Under the pieces are notes generated by a model, which worked only from the letters and a program-made list of their open reading frames with translations, was not told the origin of the DNA and did no database searches. A program made the translations under genes and the position numbers. From Edaphobacter modestus (lineage in GTDB: Bacteria > Acidobacteriota > Terriglobia > Terriglobales > Acidobacteriaceae), in the NCBI RefSeq assembly GCF_004217555.1, contig NZ_SHKW01000001.1, forward strand, positions 3,906,001 through 3,970,000: 64,000 nucleotides of DNA. The letters are read 5' to 3'. Numbering within the stretch: the first letter of the stretch is position 1; every line of letters begins with the position of its first letter. This document shows positions 28,432-37,290 of the stretch, one piece after another.

Positions 28432-28986
28432 TCAGGGGTGCGATGTCGGGGCAACGGTCGGCTGGTTTGACGCTGGACCCACAGGACCGAGTTCCTTCAT
28501 CTTGCGAGTGAAATCTTCATTCGCCTGCCGCATCTGGGGCTGGACTTCGTTCATCTGCGTCTGCACCAGCTGCATGGTTCGGGTCATGAGCTGAGGGGAT
28601 TTGGCGATGAGGGCCTGGCCCGCGGGGGAGTGGTAAAAGGCGAGGATCCCGTCGAGTTCCTGGTCGGTATAGGTGTCGATGTAGACCTGGACGACCGTGG
28701 GCTTGATTTTTTCCCACGAGACAGCATTCTGGGTGATGGTTTGAATCTGGGTTACGTAGTCGGTGACGAGCTTCTGCTGGGCGGGCGTGAAGCTGCGATT
28801 GGCGCTCTGCTGGTCCGCCAGGGTCTTCATTCGTGCTGTCATCTGGTTCGTCATCTGGCCCATGAGCTGATTCAATTTGGTGATCTGAATCAACTCCTCG
28901 ACCTTGGCGCGCTTGGAGGCGTCGTCGGCGTGGGCGAGCGGGGCGATGGCGAGGGAGAGCAGCAGGGCGAGGAAGCGATTCTTCAT
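28432..28986 (-). CDS. DUF2059 family secreted protein
   Basis: A 184-residue exported protein of unknown function. A signal peptide (MKNRFLALLLSLAIAPLAHA) precedes a helical domain with the DUF2059 marks KVEELIQITKLNQLMGQM and YTDQELDGILAFYHSPAGQALI, followed by SPQLMTRTMQL. The family usually sits in the periplasm or envelope of Gram-negative bacteria. Its ATG overlaps the stop of the upstream OPT transporter gene (ATGA), so the two are co-transcribed; a functional link with peptide or metal-chelate uptake is possible but only inferred from this overlap. Confidence 0.88.
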   Translation of the reverse strand: MKNRFLALLLSLAIAPLAHADDASKRAKVEELIQITKLNQLMGQMTNQMTARMKTLADQQSANRSFTPAQQKLVTDYVTQIQTITQNAVSWEKIKPTVVQVYIDTYTDQELDGILAFYHSPAGQALIAKSPQLMTRTMQLVQTQMNEVQPQMRQANEDFTRKMKELGPVGPASNQPTVAPTSHP

Positions 28987-31412
28987 TTGGATACCTTATC
29001 GAGTTGGTCGAGCGGCTTGCGCGCGAAGTAGTAGAGCGAGTAGGCGAGCAGAGCGAACATGACGACGCTGACCCAGTCGTGGTGGAGCAGGTTGTGATCG
29101 CTGAAGCGCGGGATGGTGCGATCGGTGGCGGATTCGTAGAGTTTGACGGCGACGCCGATCAGGCCGACGATACCGCCTGCGGCGATGAGGCCGGAGGCGT
29201 AGAGAGAGCCTGAGGATATCTCGGATTCGATCTCGGGGCTGCGCAGGCAGAAGGTCCGGTCAGGCAGGCCGGTGGCCGTGTCGAGATGTTTCGGGTCGGC
29301 AGGATTGAAGTCAGGATGTTGCGCCAGCCACGCCTCTCGATCGCGACTCCAGAGTTCAAGTGAGGCCTTGAGTTCGGTCTCGGCTCCGATCTCGTACTGC
29401 TTCTCGACGGCGCGGTCGACCATCCAGCGCATGACGCCGCCGACGAAGATGGCGAGAGTGGTGCCGATGGAGAGGTAGGCTCCGACCGCGAGGGTGAGGG
29501 AGCGGACGCCGAGCAGCTCGACCATGATGACGAGAGCGACGCCGAGAAGAACGAGCGACCAGGGGAGCTTGCGGCTGAGGATGCCGTTGATGACGGTCGC
29601 CATCAGGCGGCCCTGGGGCGCGGCGGCTTTCTCACTGCCTATGCCCTGTGTCCACTGGACTTCGATCTGTCCGGTTGCGGGGTTGTAGAGGTACTTGCCG
29701 TCGGCGAGGGTGGAGGAGCCGATTGCGTTGAGCAGGATGTAGCTGCGGGCGTTGGTGATCTCGCCGGCGGCATCCTGCGAACCCGATGGCGGCGAGGATG
29801 GGGCACCCTGGCTGTCGGCAAGGTGGATGCGATCGCGGGTGAAGCTGCCCTGGTTCTGCACTCCGTCGGGAAGCTGCGAGAGGTTCAGCGCGACAGGACG
29901 AGGCATGCGCTGGAAGCTTTCGAGTCCCTTGTTCATGGCGTTGAGCGTGATGCCGATGGAGAGGACGGAGACGATGACCCCGATCATGATGGCGAGCTGC
30001 TGCTTCCATGGCGTGGCGCCGATCAGATAACCGGTCTTAAGATCCTGCGCGGTGTCTCCGGCGTTGGCGGCGGCGATGCAGACGATGCCCCCGATGGTGA
30101 TGGCAAGGGCACCGAAGGCGGGGGCGGTCCAGCCTTTGACCAGGAAGATGGCGGCGGTGGCCATCAGGGCGGCGATGGTCATGCCGGAGACTGGCGATGC
30201 TGACGATCCGACGATGCCAACGATGCGCGCCGAGACGGTGACGAAGAGGAAGCCGAAGAGGACGACGAGGAACGCCGCAGCGAGGTTGGCGAACGCACCC
30301 ACCTGCGCGCCCGGGACGGGCTTGAACTGGAGGAAGACCCAAAGCAGGACGATGAGAAGGACGGAGCCCCCGATGACGACGGACCAGGGGAGGTCGTGCT
30401 CTGTGCGGGCGGGGTTTCCTACGTCAGCCGGGTTCGACGAGTCCGATTTTGTTGCGGTGTTTTTGAAGATGGAGCGGAAGCCTTCGGCGAGGGCGGCGAT
30501 GATCGTGGGAGCGGTGCGGAGCAGCGTGATGAGGCCGCTGCAGGCGACGGCTCCCGCGCCCATGGGGCGGACGTAGGTGGACCAGAGCTGCGAGGGGCTC
30601 ATGTCGCGGATGAGCGTCGTGCCCGGATAGAGCGGCGTGGAGAGATGCGAGCCGAAGAAGTAAATGGCGGGCATCAGGACGAGCCAGGAGAAGACGCCGC
30701 CCGCGAGCATGACGGCGGCGACGCGCATGCCGATGATGTAGCCGACGCCGAGATACTCGGGGGTAACGTCGGCGCGGATGGCTCCTCCCTTGAGGAGGTG
30801 CTGTTCGCCGATGTCGAAGGAGCGGTTCGGGGTCCCGGGGAAGAGGCCGAAGAGGTTCTCGTTCTGGAAGAGGGTGTAGAGGCCGCCGAGTCCGAGGCCG
30901 AGGAAGACACGGGAGGCGAAGGAGCCTCCGCGCTCGCCGGCCATGAGGACGTCGGCGCAGGCGGTGCCTTCGGGGTAGGTAAGGGTGCCGTGCTCCTCGA
31001 CGATGAGCTGGCGGCGGAGGGGAATCATGAAGAGGACGCCGAGCCAGCCTCCGAAGAGAGCCAAGGCGAAGATGCGTGTCGATTCGAGATCGAAGCCGAG
31101 GAAGATGAGGGCCGGGAGGGTGAAGATGACTCCCGAGGCGATGGACTGGCCGGCGTTTCCGGTGGTCTGGACGATGTTGTTCTCAAGGATGCTGGCGCGG
31201 CCGAAGGCCCTCAAGATAGAGATCGACAAGACGGAGATGGGGATGGAAGCAGCTACGGTGAGACCGGCGCGGAGGCCGACGTAGACGGTGACGGCTCCGA
31301 AGAGGACTCCGAAGATTGCGCCGAGCAGGAGGGCGCGGAGGGTGAATTCGGGCCGCGACTCGGTGGCGGGAACGAAGGACTGGAAATCTGGCTTGGTGGT
31401 GGTGGTCGCCAT
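28983..31412 (-). CDS. OPT family oligopeptide transporter
   Basis: An 809-residue inner-membrane protein with about 14-16 hydrophobic segments. The OPT signature ELTLRALLLGAIFG-like N-terminus is present (EFTLRALLLGAIFGVLFGA), followed by ENNIVQTTGNAGQSIASG and the GTLTYPEGTACADVL block typical of bacterial OPT proteins. An extramembrane insertion lies at about residues 505-580, including QNQGSFTRDRIHLAD. OPT proteins move small peptides or peptide-like metal chelators with protons. The downstream DUF2059 gene overlaps by 4 bases. The length is somewhat above the usual 600-700 because of the insertion and C-terminal extension. Confidence 0.93.
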   Translation of the reverse strand: MATTTTKPDFQSFVPATESRPEFTLRALLLGAIFGVLFGAVTVYVGLRAGLTVAASIPISVLSISILRAFGRASILENNIVQTTGNAGQSIASGVIFTLPALIFLGFDLESTRIFALALFGGWLGVLFMIPLRRQLIVEEHGTLTYPEGTACADVLMAGERGGSFASRVFLGLGLGGLYTLFQNENLFGLFPGTPNRSFDIGEQHLLKGGAIRADVTPEYLGVGYIIGMRVAAVMLAGGVFSWLVLMPAIYFFGSHLSTPLYPGTTLIRDMSPSQLWSTYVRPMGAGAVACSGLITLLRTAPTIIAALAEGFRSIFKNTATKSDSSNPADVGNPARTEHDLPWSVVIGGSVLLIVLLWVFLQFKPVPGAQVGAFANLAAAFLVVLFGFLFVTVSARIVGIVGSSASPVSGMTIAALMATAAIFLVKGWTAPAFGALAITIGGIVCIAAANAGDTAQDLKTGYLIGATPWKQQLAIMIGVIVSVLSIGITLNAMNKGLESFQRMPRPVALNLSQLPDGVQNQGSFTRDRIHLADSQGAPSSPPSGSQDAAGEITNARSYILLNAIGSSTLADGKYLYNPATGQIEVQWTQGIGSEKAAAPQGRLMATVINGILSRKLPWSLVLLGVALVIMVELLGVRSLTLAVGAYLSIGTTLAIFVGGVMRWMVDRAVEKQYEIGAETELKASLELWSRDREAWLAQHPDFNPADPKHLDTATGLPDRTFCLRSPEIESEISSGSLYASGLIAAGGIVGLIGVAVKLYESATDRTIPRFSDHNLLHHDWVSVVMFALLAYSLYYFARKPLDQLDKVSK

Positions 31413-31570
31413 AGCTAAAGAGGTCTCCGCGTCTCGTGGCGTTGCGGCTGGTTGAGTGTACCAGCGATGGGGCGCGGCAAGCTGGAGACGAACGTCTGGT
31501 GTCGTTCGGGATTATCGACCTTTTGCGATCGAAATCAGAGCTCGAACAACAAGGGATTCTGGCACGCTGC

Positions 31571-32158
31571 CTAGTCCAGGGACTCGGATTCGGGGAGTTC
31601 GCTGGGGGCGGAGGGTCGGCCGAAGAGGGCGTGTCGCAGGAGCACGGCGACCGCGCAGGCCATCAGGAAAAGCATGGGGCCGGTGAAGAGGAAACGGTCC
31701 TGGGCCCAGCGATTGTCGAAGAGAGCAGGAGTCTGGGAGTTGAGGGTTCCGAAGAAGCGGGCCGCTCTGCCAGCGGTGTCTTTGCCGCCGAGAACGCTGG
31801 CGTTGCGTGACTGCCAGGTAAAAAAGCGCACCAAAAAGGCGATGCTGACCGGCAGCCAGGCCACGTAAATCGCGGGAATCCTATCGGGTTCGACAAAGCG
31901 GGCGAGACCGGGGGCAAGCTCAAGTACCGCCTTGCGAAGGCGTCCGAAGGGGACGAAACCCAGGAGGAAGCCTGTGGCTGTGAAGATGGGGAGGAAGTAA
32001 CTGAGAAGAAAGACGAAACGGTTGACCGTGGTCCAGTGCATCCTGGTGGCGATGGCCCAGACGGGGAGAACGACGATCCAGGCGAACTTGATGGCCAGCA
32101 TCGCAACGAGGAGATAGAGAAAGAGGCACTTGGCGCACCATGTGAGAACACGAAGCAT
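31571..32158 (-). CDS. Membrane protein of unknown function (195 aa)
   Basis: I do not recognise a family. The protein has four to five hydrophobic segments: MLRVLTWCAKCLFLYLLVAM, about 20-35, VFLLSYFLPIFTATGFLLG, AIYVAWLPVSIAFLVRFF and FTGPMLFLMACAVAVLLRHA. The C-terminus is acidic and serine-rich. I prefer ATG 32158, where TAAACC ends 7 bases upstream; an open frame extends further but would run into the divergent comF region. The gap between its stop and the OPT gene start (31413-31570) holds nothing I can identify. Confidence 0.68.
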   Translation of the reverse strand: MLRVLTWCAKCLFLYLLVAMLAIKFAWIVVLPVWAIATRMHWTTVNRFVFLLSYFLPIFTATGFLLGFVPFGRLRKAVLELAPGLARFVEPDRIPAIYVAWLPVSIAFLVRFFTWQSRNASVLGGKDTAGRAARFFGTLNSQTPALFDNRWAQDRFLFTGPMLFLMACAVAVLLRHALFGRPSAPSELPESESLD

Positions 32159-32366
32159 GGTTTCAGGTTTAGCACAGCCGCACCTGGCATGGTGCGTGAT
32201 TCTTGACGTGGGGGAGCAGGGCAGGACTATACTTCGAGCAACGGCACGATGTTCGTTGCTGCGAGTGAGGTGCGTCTTCAGCCAACGCTGGATAGACAAT
32301 GCGCTCGGGACTGTTCATGGAGCTCCGCCGGGAGGACCGCCGGGCGGAGTGGAGGAGTGGCGCGCT

Positions 32367-33230
32367 GTGTCCCGCGTGCTGAAGAGTCCGGGCCAACTGG
32401 TTCGGGCGATGGTCGACGATCTGGTAACAACCTTTTTTCCAGCCGATTGCAGGGTCTGTGGGGGACCGTTGCCGGGCGCTGGGCTCTCCCCTTTATGCGA
32501 TGAATGCGTCGATGCGCTGCGAGAGCAGCTGGCGGAGCTGTGCGCGCGGTGCGGCGAGGCACTCGATCTGGATGGTGTGCGATTCGAGCGGCAGATGGAG
32601 GGAGCGGGTGTGTTGTGCGGACCATGCAGAATGGTTCCCCCGGAGTTCGAGCGGGCAGCGGCGTGGGGTGTTTATGCGGATGGCATGCGCGAGGCGATCC
32701 AGCTGCTGAAGTACGAACGCGCGGAGAGTGTGGCGCGGCCACTGGGCAGGCTGCTGGCTCGGGTCATCGAGAGGATGGGCGCTGAGGGAATGGGACGGGA
32801 GCTGGTGGTGATTGCGGTTCCGCTGTTTCAAGCCTGGCAGAGGCAGCGCGGATATAACCAGTCGGTGCTGCTGGCCGAGGAAGCGGTTCGCAAGCTGGGA
32901 CGGAGCGGCGCGAGCTGGCGGCTGCGGGCGGCGCATGGAGCGTTGATTCGCACACGGAAGACAGAGAGCCAGTTTGGCCTGAGTTCGCGGGAACGCCGGC
33001 GGAATCTTCGCGGGGCTTTTACCGTGAAGGATCCTGCGGCCGTGAGCGGCTGCGAGGTTCTGCTGGTGGATGACATTTACACGACGGGAGCGACGGCGCG
33101 GGAGTGTGCCCGTGTGCTGCGACACGCAGGAGCCTCGAAGGTGTGGGTGGCGACGGTGGCGCGTGCGCAAAAGGAGATGATCGCGAGGTGGGGCGCGCAG
33201 GACGAGATGGAAGCAGTGGCGGGAGATTGA
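32367..33230 (+). CDS. comF: ComF family phosphoribosyltransferase-like protein
   Basis: A 287-residue protein homologous to the competence protein ComF. The N-terminal zinc-binding part has four CxxC pairs (CRVCGGPL, LCDECVD, CARCGEAL, CGPCR), and the C-terminal phosphoribosyltransferase domain carries the PRPP-binding motif VLLVDDIYTTGATARECARV plus RGYNQSVLLAE. ComF helps DNA uptake in natural transformation in some bacteria. The GTG at 32367 follows GGAGGAG with 9-base spacing and suits the usual length; ATG 32409 is the alternative. Upstream open frame (to 32130) has no family match. It is followed 42 bases later by an HNH nuclease gene on the same strand. Confidence 0.88.
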   Translation: MSRVLKSPGQLVRAMVDDLVTTFFPADCRVCGGPLPGAGLSPLCDECVDALREQLAELCARCGEALDLDGVRFERQMEGAGVLCGPCRMVPPEFERAAAWGVYADGMREAIQLLKYERAESVARPLGRLLARVIERMGAEGMGRELVVIAVPLFQAWQRQRGYNQSVLLAEEAVRKLGRSGASWRLRAAHGALIRTRKTESQFGLSSRERRRNLRGAFTVKDPAAVSGCEVLLVDDIYTTGATARECARVLRHAGASKVWVATVARAQKEMIARWGAQDEMEAVAGD

Positions 33231-33272
33231 GCGGGTTGTGGAGCTGAGAGTGTTCGACCGGAGGACAGGAAG

Positions 33273-33932
33273 ATGCAATCGGGGAAGAAGCGCAAGCAGG
33301 TACTAATTGGAAAGCGGCACGCGGGACATCTGCCAGGGAGCCCGGCGCGTGTGCTGACGGGAACGGAGGTTCGGGCCGGCGTGTTTCGACAGTCGGCGAT
33401 GCAGACACCGGTGCTGGTGTTGAACGCATCGTACGAACCGATCAACATCTGCGGCGCGCGGCGGGCCCTGGTGCTGGTGCTGAAGGGAGTGGCGCGGACG
33501 GAAGAAGAGCAGGGCCAGATGCTGCATGCGGCACGGATGCGGGTTCCGATGCCGAGCGTGATCCGGCTGCTGGAGTACAGGAGGATTCCGCACCAGACGC
33601 GAGCGCTGTCACGCAAGAACATCCTGCTGCGCGATCGGAACAGCTGCCAGTACTGCGATATGGTGCTCACGGCGTCGGAGCTCACGCTCGATCATGTGAT
33701 TCCGCGGTCGCGTGGAGGATTGTCGACCTGGGAGAACCTTGTGGCCTGTTGCCACTCCTGCAATCGGAGGAAGGGCAACCAGCTTCTTCACGAGTTGACG
33801 GACATGAAGCTGAAGCGGGAACCGAGACCCTTTTCGCTGCACACCTCCCGGCACATCATGCGGATGATTGGAAGCGCGGATGCTGCGTGGAGAAAGTATC
33901 TCTACTTCGAGCACAATGAACCGGCAGCCTGA
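33273..33932 (+). CDS. HNH endonuclease
   Basis: A 219-residue predicted nuclease. An N-terminal basic leader (about 45 residues) is followed by a conserved VLVLNASYEPINICGARRAL segment typical of the common single-gene HNH proteins of bacteria. The HNH site is CQYCDMVLTASELTLDHVIP, SRGGLSTWENLVACCHSCN, RRKGN, with a zinc ribbon formed by the CxxC pairs. These proteins are widespread and mostly chromosomal; their biological role is unclear and may be in DNA repair or uptake. It shares a strand with comF, 42 bases downstream, which makes a joint role in DNA processing possible but unproven. An internal ATG at the MQTPVLVL start is an alternative. Confidence 0.9.
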   Translation: MQSGKKRKQVLIGKRHAGHLPGSPARVLTGTEVRAGVFRQSAMQTPVLVLNASYEPINICGARRALVLVLKGVARTEEEQGQMLHAARMRVPMPSVIRLLEYRRIPHQTRALSRKNILLRDRNSCQYCDMVLTASELTLDHVIPRSRGGLSTWENLVACCHSCNRRKGNQLLHELTDMKLKREPRPFSLHTSRHIMRMIGSADAAWRKYLYFEHNEPAA

Positions 33933-33958
33933 GGTCGTGGCTCGGCTGCTGGTTCTTC
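33921..33958 (+). terminator. Terminator hairpin at the end of the HNH gene
   Basis: CCGGCAGCC (33921-33929) pairs with GGCTGCTGG (33944-33952) with one G-T pair, followed by TTCTTCT. The left arm overlaps the last codons of the HNH gene. It sits before the convergent glycosyltransferase stop codon at 33992. Confidence 0.55.
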
Positions 33959-33991
33959 TCCGATAGCGTTCCGACTCAAGAAAAAATCAAT

Positions 33992-35692
33992 TTAGTGCGA
34001 GGGGGTCAGGATGGTGATCTTCCCGTAGGCGGCCTGTGCGGTGTAGTGGGAGCGGATGTAGTCGTCCAGGGCAGTTACTCCGCTGGAGTAGCGGCTCTGG
34101 TTGGGCTCGATGTTGTTGTCCCAGGTGGAGTTGATCGCGATGACTGGTGGGTTCTCGCGGCCCATGGCGTCGATGATCTGGTTCTGAATAGGCAGGGTAG
34201 TCTGCACTCCGGGATGAAGATCGTACCAGCGGGTAATGGAGCCGCGCCCGGCGAGGAAATAGAGGCGAACGTCGTTCCAGAAGATGCGATCGTGGCGTCC
34301 GTTGCCGACGTAGATGGGCTGGTCGGGGGTGCTGCGTCTCTCAATCTCCTGAACGGCGAGGAGGTCATCGGGGTCTATGAGGATGCAGCGCGCACGGCTT
34401 AGAGCGGCGGGGGGATGGCAGCGGCGATAAAAGGAATCGTATGCCTGCGGGTGGATGGTGTCCCGGAGATTTCGGCGGCCGAAGGTAAGGATGTGGGAGA
34501 GCATCGGAGCTGTGCAGAGAGCGAGGAACAATGCTGTCACATAGAGAGAGACAGCGACCGGGCGGCTCACCTGGCGAAGATGACCGAAGAGGATCGCGAG
34601 AACCGTAAGGCAGACGATGATGCTCTGGATGAGTTGGACGGGACCGACGCGGATCATGCCTTTCACGAAGAAGAGCGAGGCCAGCAGAAGCAGGAGAGAG
34701 AAGGTCTGTCGCTGCCAGGTCGTGGGAAAGATACGGGACCGGCGGGAGGTGAAGAGCGAGAGGAAGGCCGAAAGGATTGCAAAGATGGGGAAGAAGACGA
34801 TGAGCGATTCGACGGCGGTTCTACCGTCCCAGGAAAAAGGTTGACGGAGCAGTTGCAATGTCTCGGGAGTTAAAAAGGGGAGACGGCGGACCTTGGGGTA
34901 GATCACGGCAGGAACGTAGAAGAGGTCGTAGAAGACGTTCTGAACGCCTGCCTTGAAAACGATGATGCCGTAGACGGGCCCAGCGATGAGGACGACCGCA
35001 GTGAGATAGAGAAGTAGACGGCGGCCCACCGTAGCGAACTGGTTCTGGCGCGTCTGGCCGGGCCGACGACGACGTGCTGTCCAGACGAGCATCAGCAGCT
35101 CGGCGAAGCAGATGTAGAAGCCGGAGTCATGGCGGAAGATGGCTGCCACGCTTACAAAGAGCCCTGCCAGAAACAGAGATCTTTTGTTGGAAGATTCGCG
35201 CAGAAAGCGTGCGAAGAAGAGACAGCTTACCAGCGAGGCCAGCATGGCCGGGTAGACGGGGAAGTTGTAGGAAGGGTAGTAGATTCCCGTCAGCCAGAGG
35301 ATGACCGCCGCAAAGGCGGCAAACGCCCACCTTGGCCCCGTGAGCAGGCGGGCCAGGGAGTAACAGGCGCAGGCGATGCCGGCACGGATCAAGGCGTCGT
35401 AGATACGTCCGGTGAGCGCGCTGATTCCAAATAGCTTGAAGAAAAGCGCTATCGCGTAGAACTGAGCGGGACCATACATGGTCCAGAAATCGCGATAGGG
35501 AAGGCCTCCGTGCAGCACGCGGTCTGCGCCGTAGAGTGAGAGGAACTCATCGTAAGGGCCGGAGATGCGCTTGAATCCGATGATCTGAACGACGACTGCG
35601 AGCAGGAAGAGGCCGCCGAGGTTGAGGGCGGTCTGGGTCGTCGAAGACAATCCAGTCTTCCCGGACTCAGCGGGAGAGCTCTTGAAAGTCAA
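33992..35692 (-). CDS. Membrane glycosyltransferase, GT39/ArnT-like
   Basis: A 566-residue inner-membrane protein with about ten hydrophobic segments. The first periplasmic loop has GPYDEFLSLYGADRVLHGG and YRDFWTMYGPAQFY, the acidic loop typical of lipid-linked sugar (GT-C fold) transferases. The C-terminal soluble part (about 430-566) includes WNDVRLYFLAGRGSITRWYD, a usual ending for this group. The enzyme would use polyprenyl-phosphate sugars to modify a membrane or surface molecule. The TTG at 35692 overlaps the stop of the FAD oxidoreductase gene (TTGA), pointing to translational coupling; a longer reading frame exists upstream inside that gene. SD is weak. Confidence 0.8.
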   Translation of the reverse strand: MTFKSSPAESGKTGLSSTTQTALNLGGLFLLAVVVQIIGFKRISGPYDEFLSLYGADRVLHGGLPYRDFWTMYGPAQFYAIALFFKLFGISALTGRIYDALIRAGIACACYSLARLLTGPRWAFAAFAAVILWLTGIYYPSYNFPVYPAMLASLVSCLFFARFLRESSNKRSLFLAGLFVSVAAIFRHDSGFYICFAELLMLVWTARRRRPGQTRQNQFATVGRRLLLYLTAVVLIAGPVYGIIVFKAGVQNVFYDLFYVPAVIYPKVRRLPFLTPETLQLLRQPFSWDGRTAVESLIVFFPIFAILSAFLSLFTSRRSRIFPTTWQRQTFSLLLLLASLFFVKGMIRVGPVQLIQSIIVCLTVLAILFGHLRQVSRPVAVSLYVTALFLALCTAPMLSHILTFGRRNLRDTIHPQAYDSFYRRCHPPAALSRARCILIDPDDLLAVQEIERRSTPDQPIYVGNGRHDRIFWNDVRLYFLAGRGSITRWYDLHPGVQTTLPIQNQIIDAMGRENPPVIAINSTWDNNIEPNQSRYSSGVTALDDYIRSHYTAQAAYGKITILTPSH

Positions 35693-37029
35693 TGGGTCCA
35701 AACGGTTGTCTCCACACGGCGGGAGGGCCTTGTCGTGGGGAACAGGGCGGGAATGGAGCCTGCCATGGCACGGCCAAGCCGAATGCTCTCGGCGATCCCG
35801 CGATCCTCGGGGTAGTAGAAGCAGGTATCGGCGATCTGAAGGCCTTCGATGGGAGTCTGAACCGGAGGGATTCTGGAGGCGAAGCCAGGCTCGCACACTG
35901 GCTGGCCGAATCGCAGGCGGGCCACGCGCGTAGCGAGGATGTCGTCGGGGACCAGGCTGGGATTGAGTCTCAGGAGACAGCCGAAGCCTTCGGCCAGCAG
36001 GCGCTCGTCGGGCCAGAAGAATTTTTCATTGGTAACCGGCATGTAATAAGGGATGTAGACGATGGTTCTGCCGATCTCCTTGCGGAGGTTGGTGAGCTCG
36101 ACGACGCCGGGAATGGTGAGATCGGGTACGGAGATGTTGACCCAGAAGTGCGGGGTAACCTGGCGACGCAGCTTGAAGACGACGCAGATGACGCCGATGT
36201 TCTGAATGGCCCGATAGCGTTGCTTCCAATCTTCGGGGAGGTCGGGAACCATGTCCGCGACGTAAGGTGTTGGCGTGGTGGAGATGACGAAGTCCGCGGA
36301 AAAGTGCCTTGCCGAGGTCTCGGCGCCGGTGACCCGGTTCTCCCTTGTGGTGACGAACTGGACGGGGGAGCCGAGATGGATGCGGCCACCGGCGGATTCG
36401 ATGGCCTGGACGAGGGCGTCGATGAGGGTCTGGGAACCTCCATCGATATAGCCGAGCTGCTCCTGCATGATGCTGGATCGCGAACGGCCGATGCGGCGAA
36501 TGCGGGTCCATATCCATGCGGCGGAGATGTTGTCGGCGTACTCGTAGAACTTGAACTCGAGCAAAGTCTTCCAGAAACGGCGATAGGCTTCTTCGCCGCA
36601 CCAGCGGATGATCCAATCCTTTGCGGACTCATTCTCGAGCGCGGGCCAGCTGTCGCGGCGGGTACTGACGTAGGCAAGCAGACCGTAGCGCAGCTTGGCG
36701 AGAAGAGGAGCGTTGGGAAGGCGGAGGAGGGCGAGCGGATTGCCCCAGGGGTGAAGCCGCCCATCGGTGTAGAAGCCCATCGAGGTGTTTCTCCAGCGGA
36801 GGCGGTCTTCCATGCCCAGCTCGCGAAGAAGGTCGAAGGTGGGAAAGTCGGTGCGGCAGACGAAGTGGTAGAAGCGCTCGATGGAATCGCCATCGAAGTC
36901 GAAGTGCGCGGCCATTCCTCCGGGCTCGGGGGCAGCCTCGACCAGATCGACCTCATGGCCATCGCGAACCGCTTGCCAGGCAGCTGCGAGACCCATAACG
37001 CCGGCGCCGATAATGAGTACTTTTGCCAT
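35689..37029 (-). CDS. FAD-dependent oxidoreductase (amine-oxidase/protoporphyrinogen-oxidase-like)
   Basis: A 446-residue flavoprotein of the NAD(P)/FAD oxidoreductase group. The FAD motif is KVLIIGAGVMGLAAAWQAV near residue 3, with the E of LVEAAPEPGGMAAHFDFDG, then DSIERFYHFVCRTDF. A second FAD contact near the C-terminus is QIADTCFYYPEDRGIAESIR. These features match UDP-galactopyranose-mutase-like and carotenoid/PPO-like enzymes that are often found in polysaccharide or glycolipid clusters. It overlaps a GT39-type glycosyltransferase gene by 4 bases, so the pair may act together on a sugar or lipid-linked substrate. The ATG at 37029 gives the normal Rossmann start. Confidence 0.82.
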   Translation of the reverse strand: MAKVLIIGAGVMGLAAAWQAVRDGHEVDLVEAAPEPGGMAAHFDFDGDSIERFYHFVCRTDFPTFDLLRELGMEDRLRWRNTSMGFYTDGRLHPWGNPLALLRLPNAPLLAKLRYGLLAYVSTRRDSWPALENESAKDWIIRWCGEEAYRRFWKTLLEFKFYEYADNISAAWIWTRIRRIGRSRSSIMQEQLGYIDGGSQTLIDALVQAIESAGGRIHLGSPVQFVTTRENRVTGAETSARHFSADFVISTTPTPYVADMVPDLPEDWKQRYRAIQNIGVICVVFKLRRQVTPHFWVNISVPDLTIPGVVELTNLRKEIGRTIVYIPYYMPVTNEKFFWPDERLLAEGFGCLLRLNPSLVPDDILATRVARLRFGQPVCEPGFASRIPPVQTPIEGLQIADTCFYYPEDRGIAESIRLGRAMAGSIPALFPTTRPSRRVETTVWTH

Positions 37030-37290
37030 AGGGGAGAAAGGGCAGAAAAACGAACCTTCACAGGCGCAAGCGCTGCAATTCGTGCGATGGAGATAGGGGC
37101 CGGGTCGGGGAGGACAGTGCGGTCGAAGCGCCTGCGAACGGGAACACAATTAGAGTGGACGCTTCACGGGCAATTGGTTACCGACGTGGAATAAGATGCA
37201 AACCATAAATTCCGGTTTGCTCAGGAATTGCAGATTATGATGGGTGCTGACGAACGGACCCTTTCCGCGGGATTCGTTTATGGAGGGTGA

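Noticed and set aside
32130..32366. N-terminal extension of ComF to 366 residues
   Set aside because: The extra part has no ComF similarity and overlaps the start region of the divergent membrane protein gene; GTG 32367 has a good SD.
35692..37194. 500-codon open frame antisense to the FAD oxidoreductase
   Set aside because: Shadow frame; the minus-strand protein has a clear FAD motif and a usable start.
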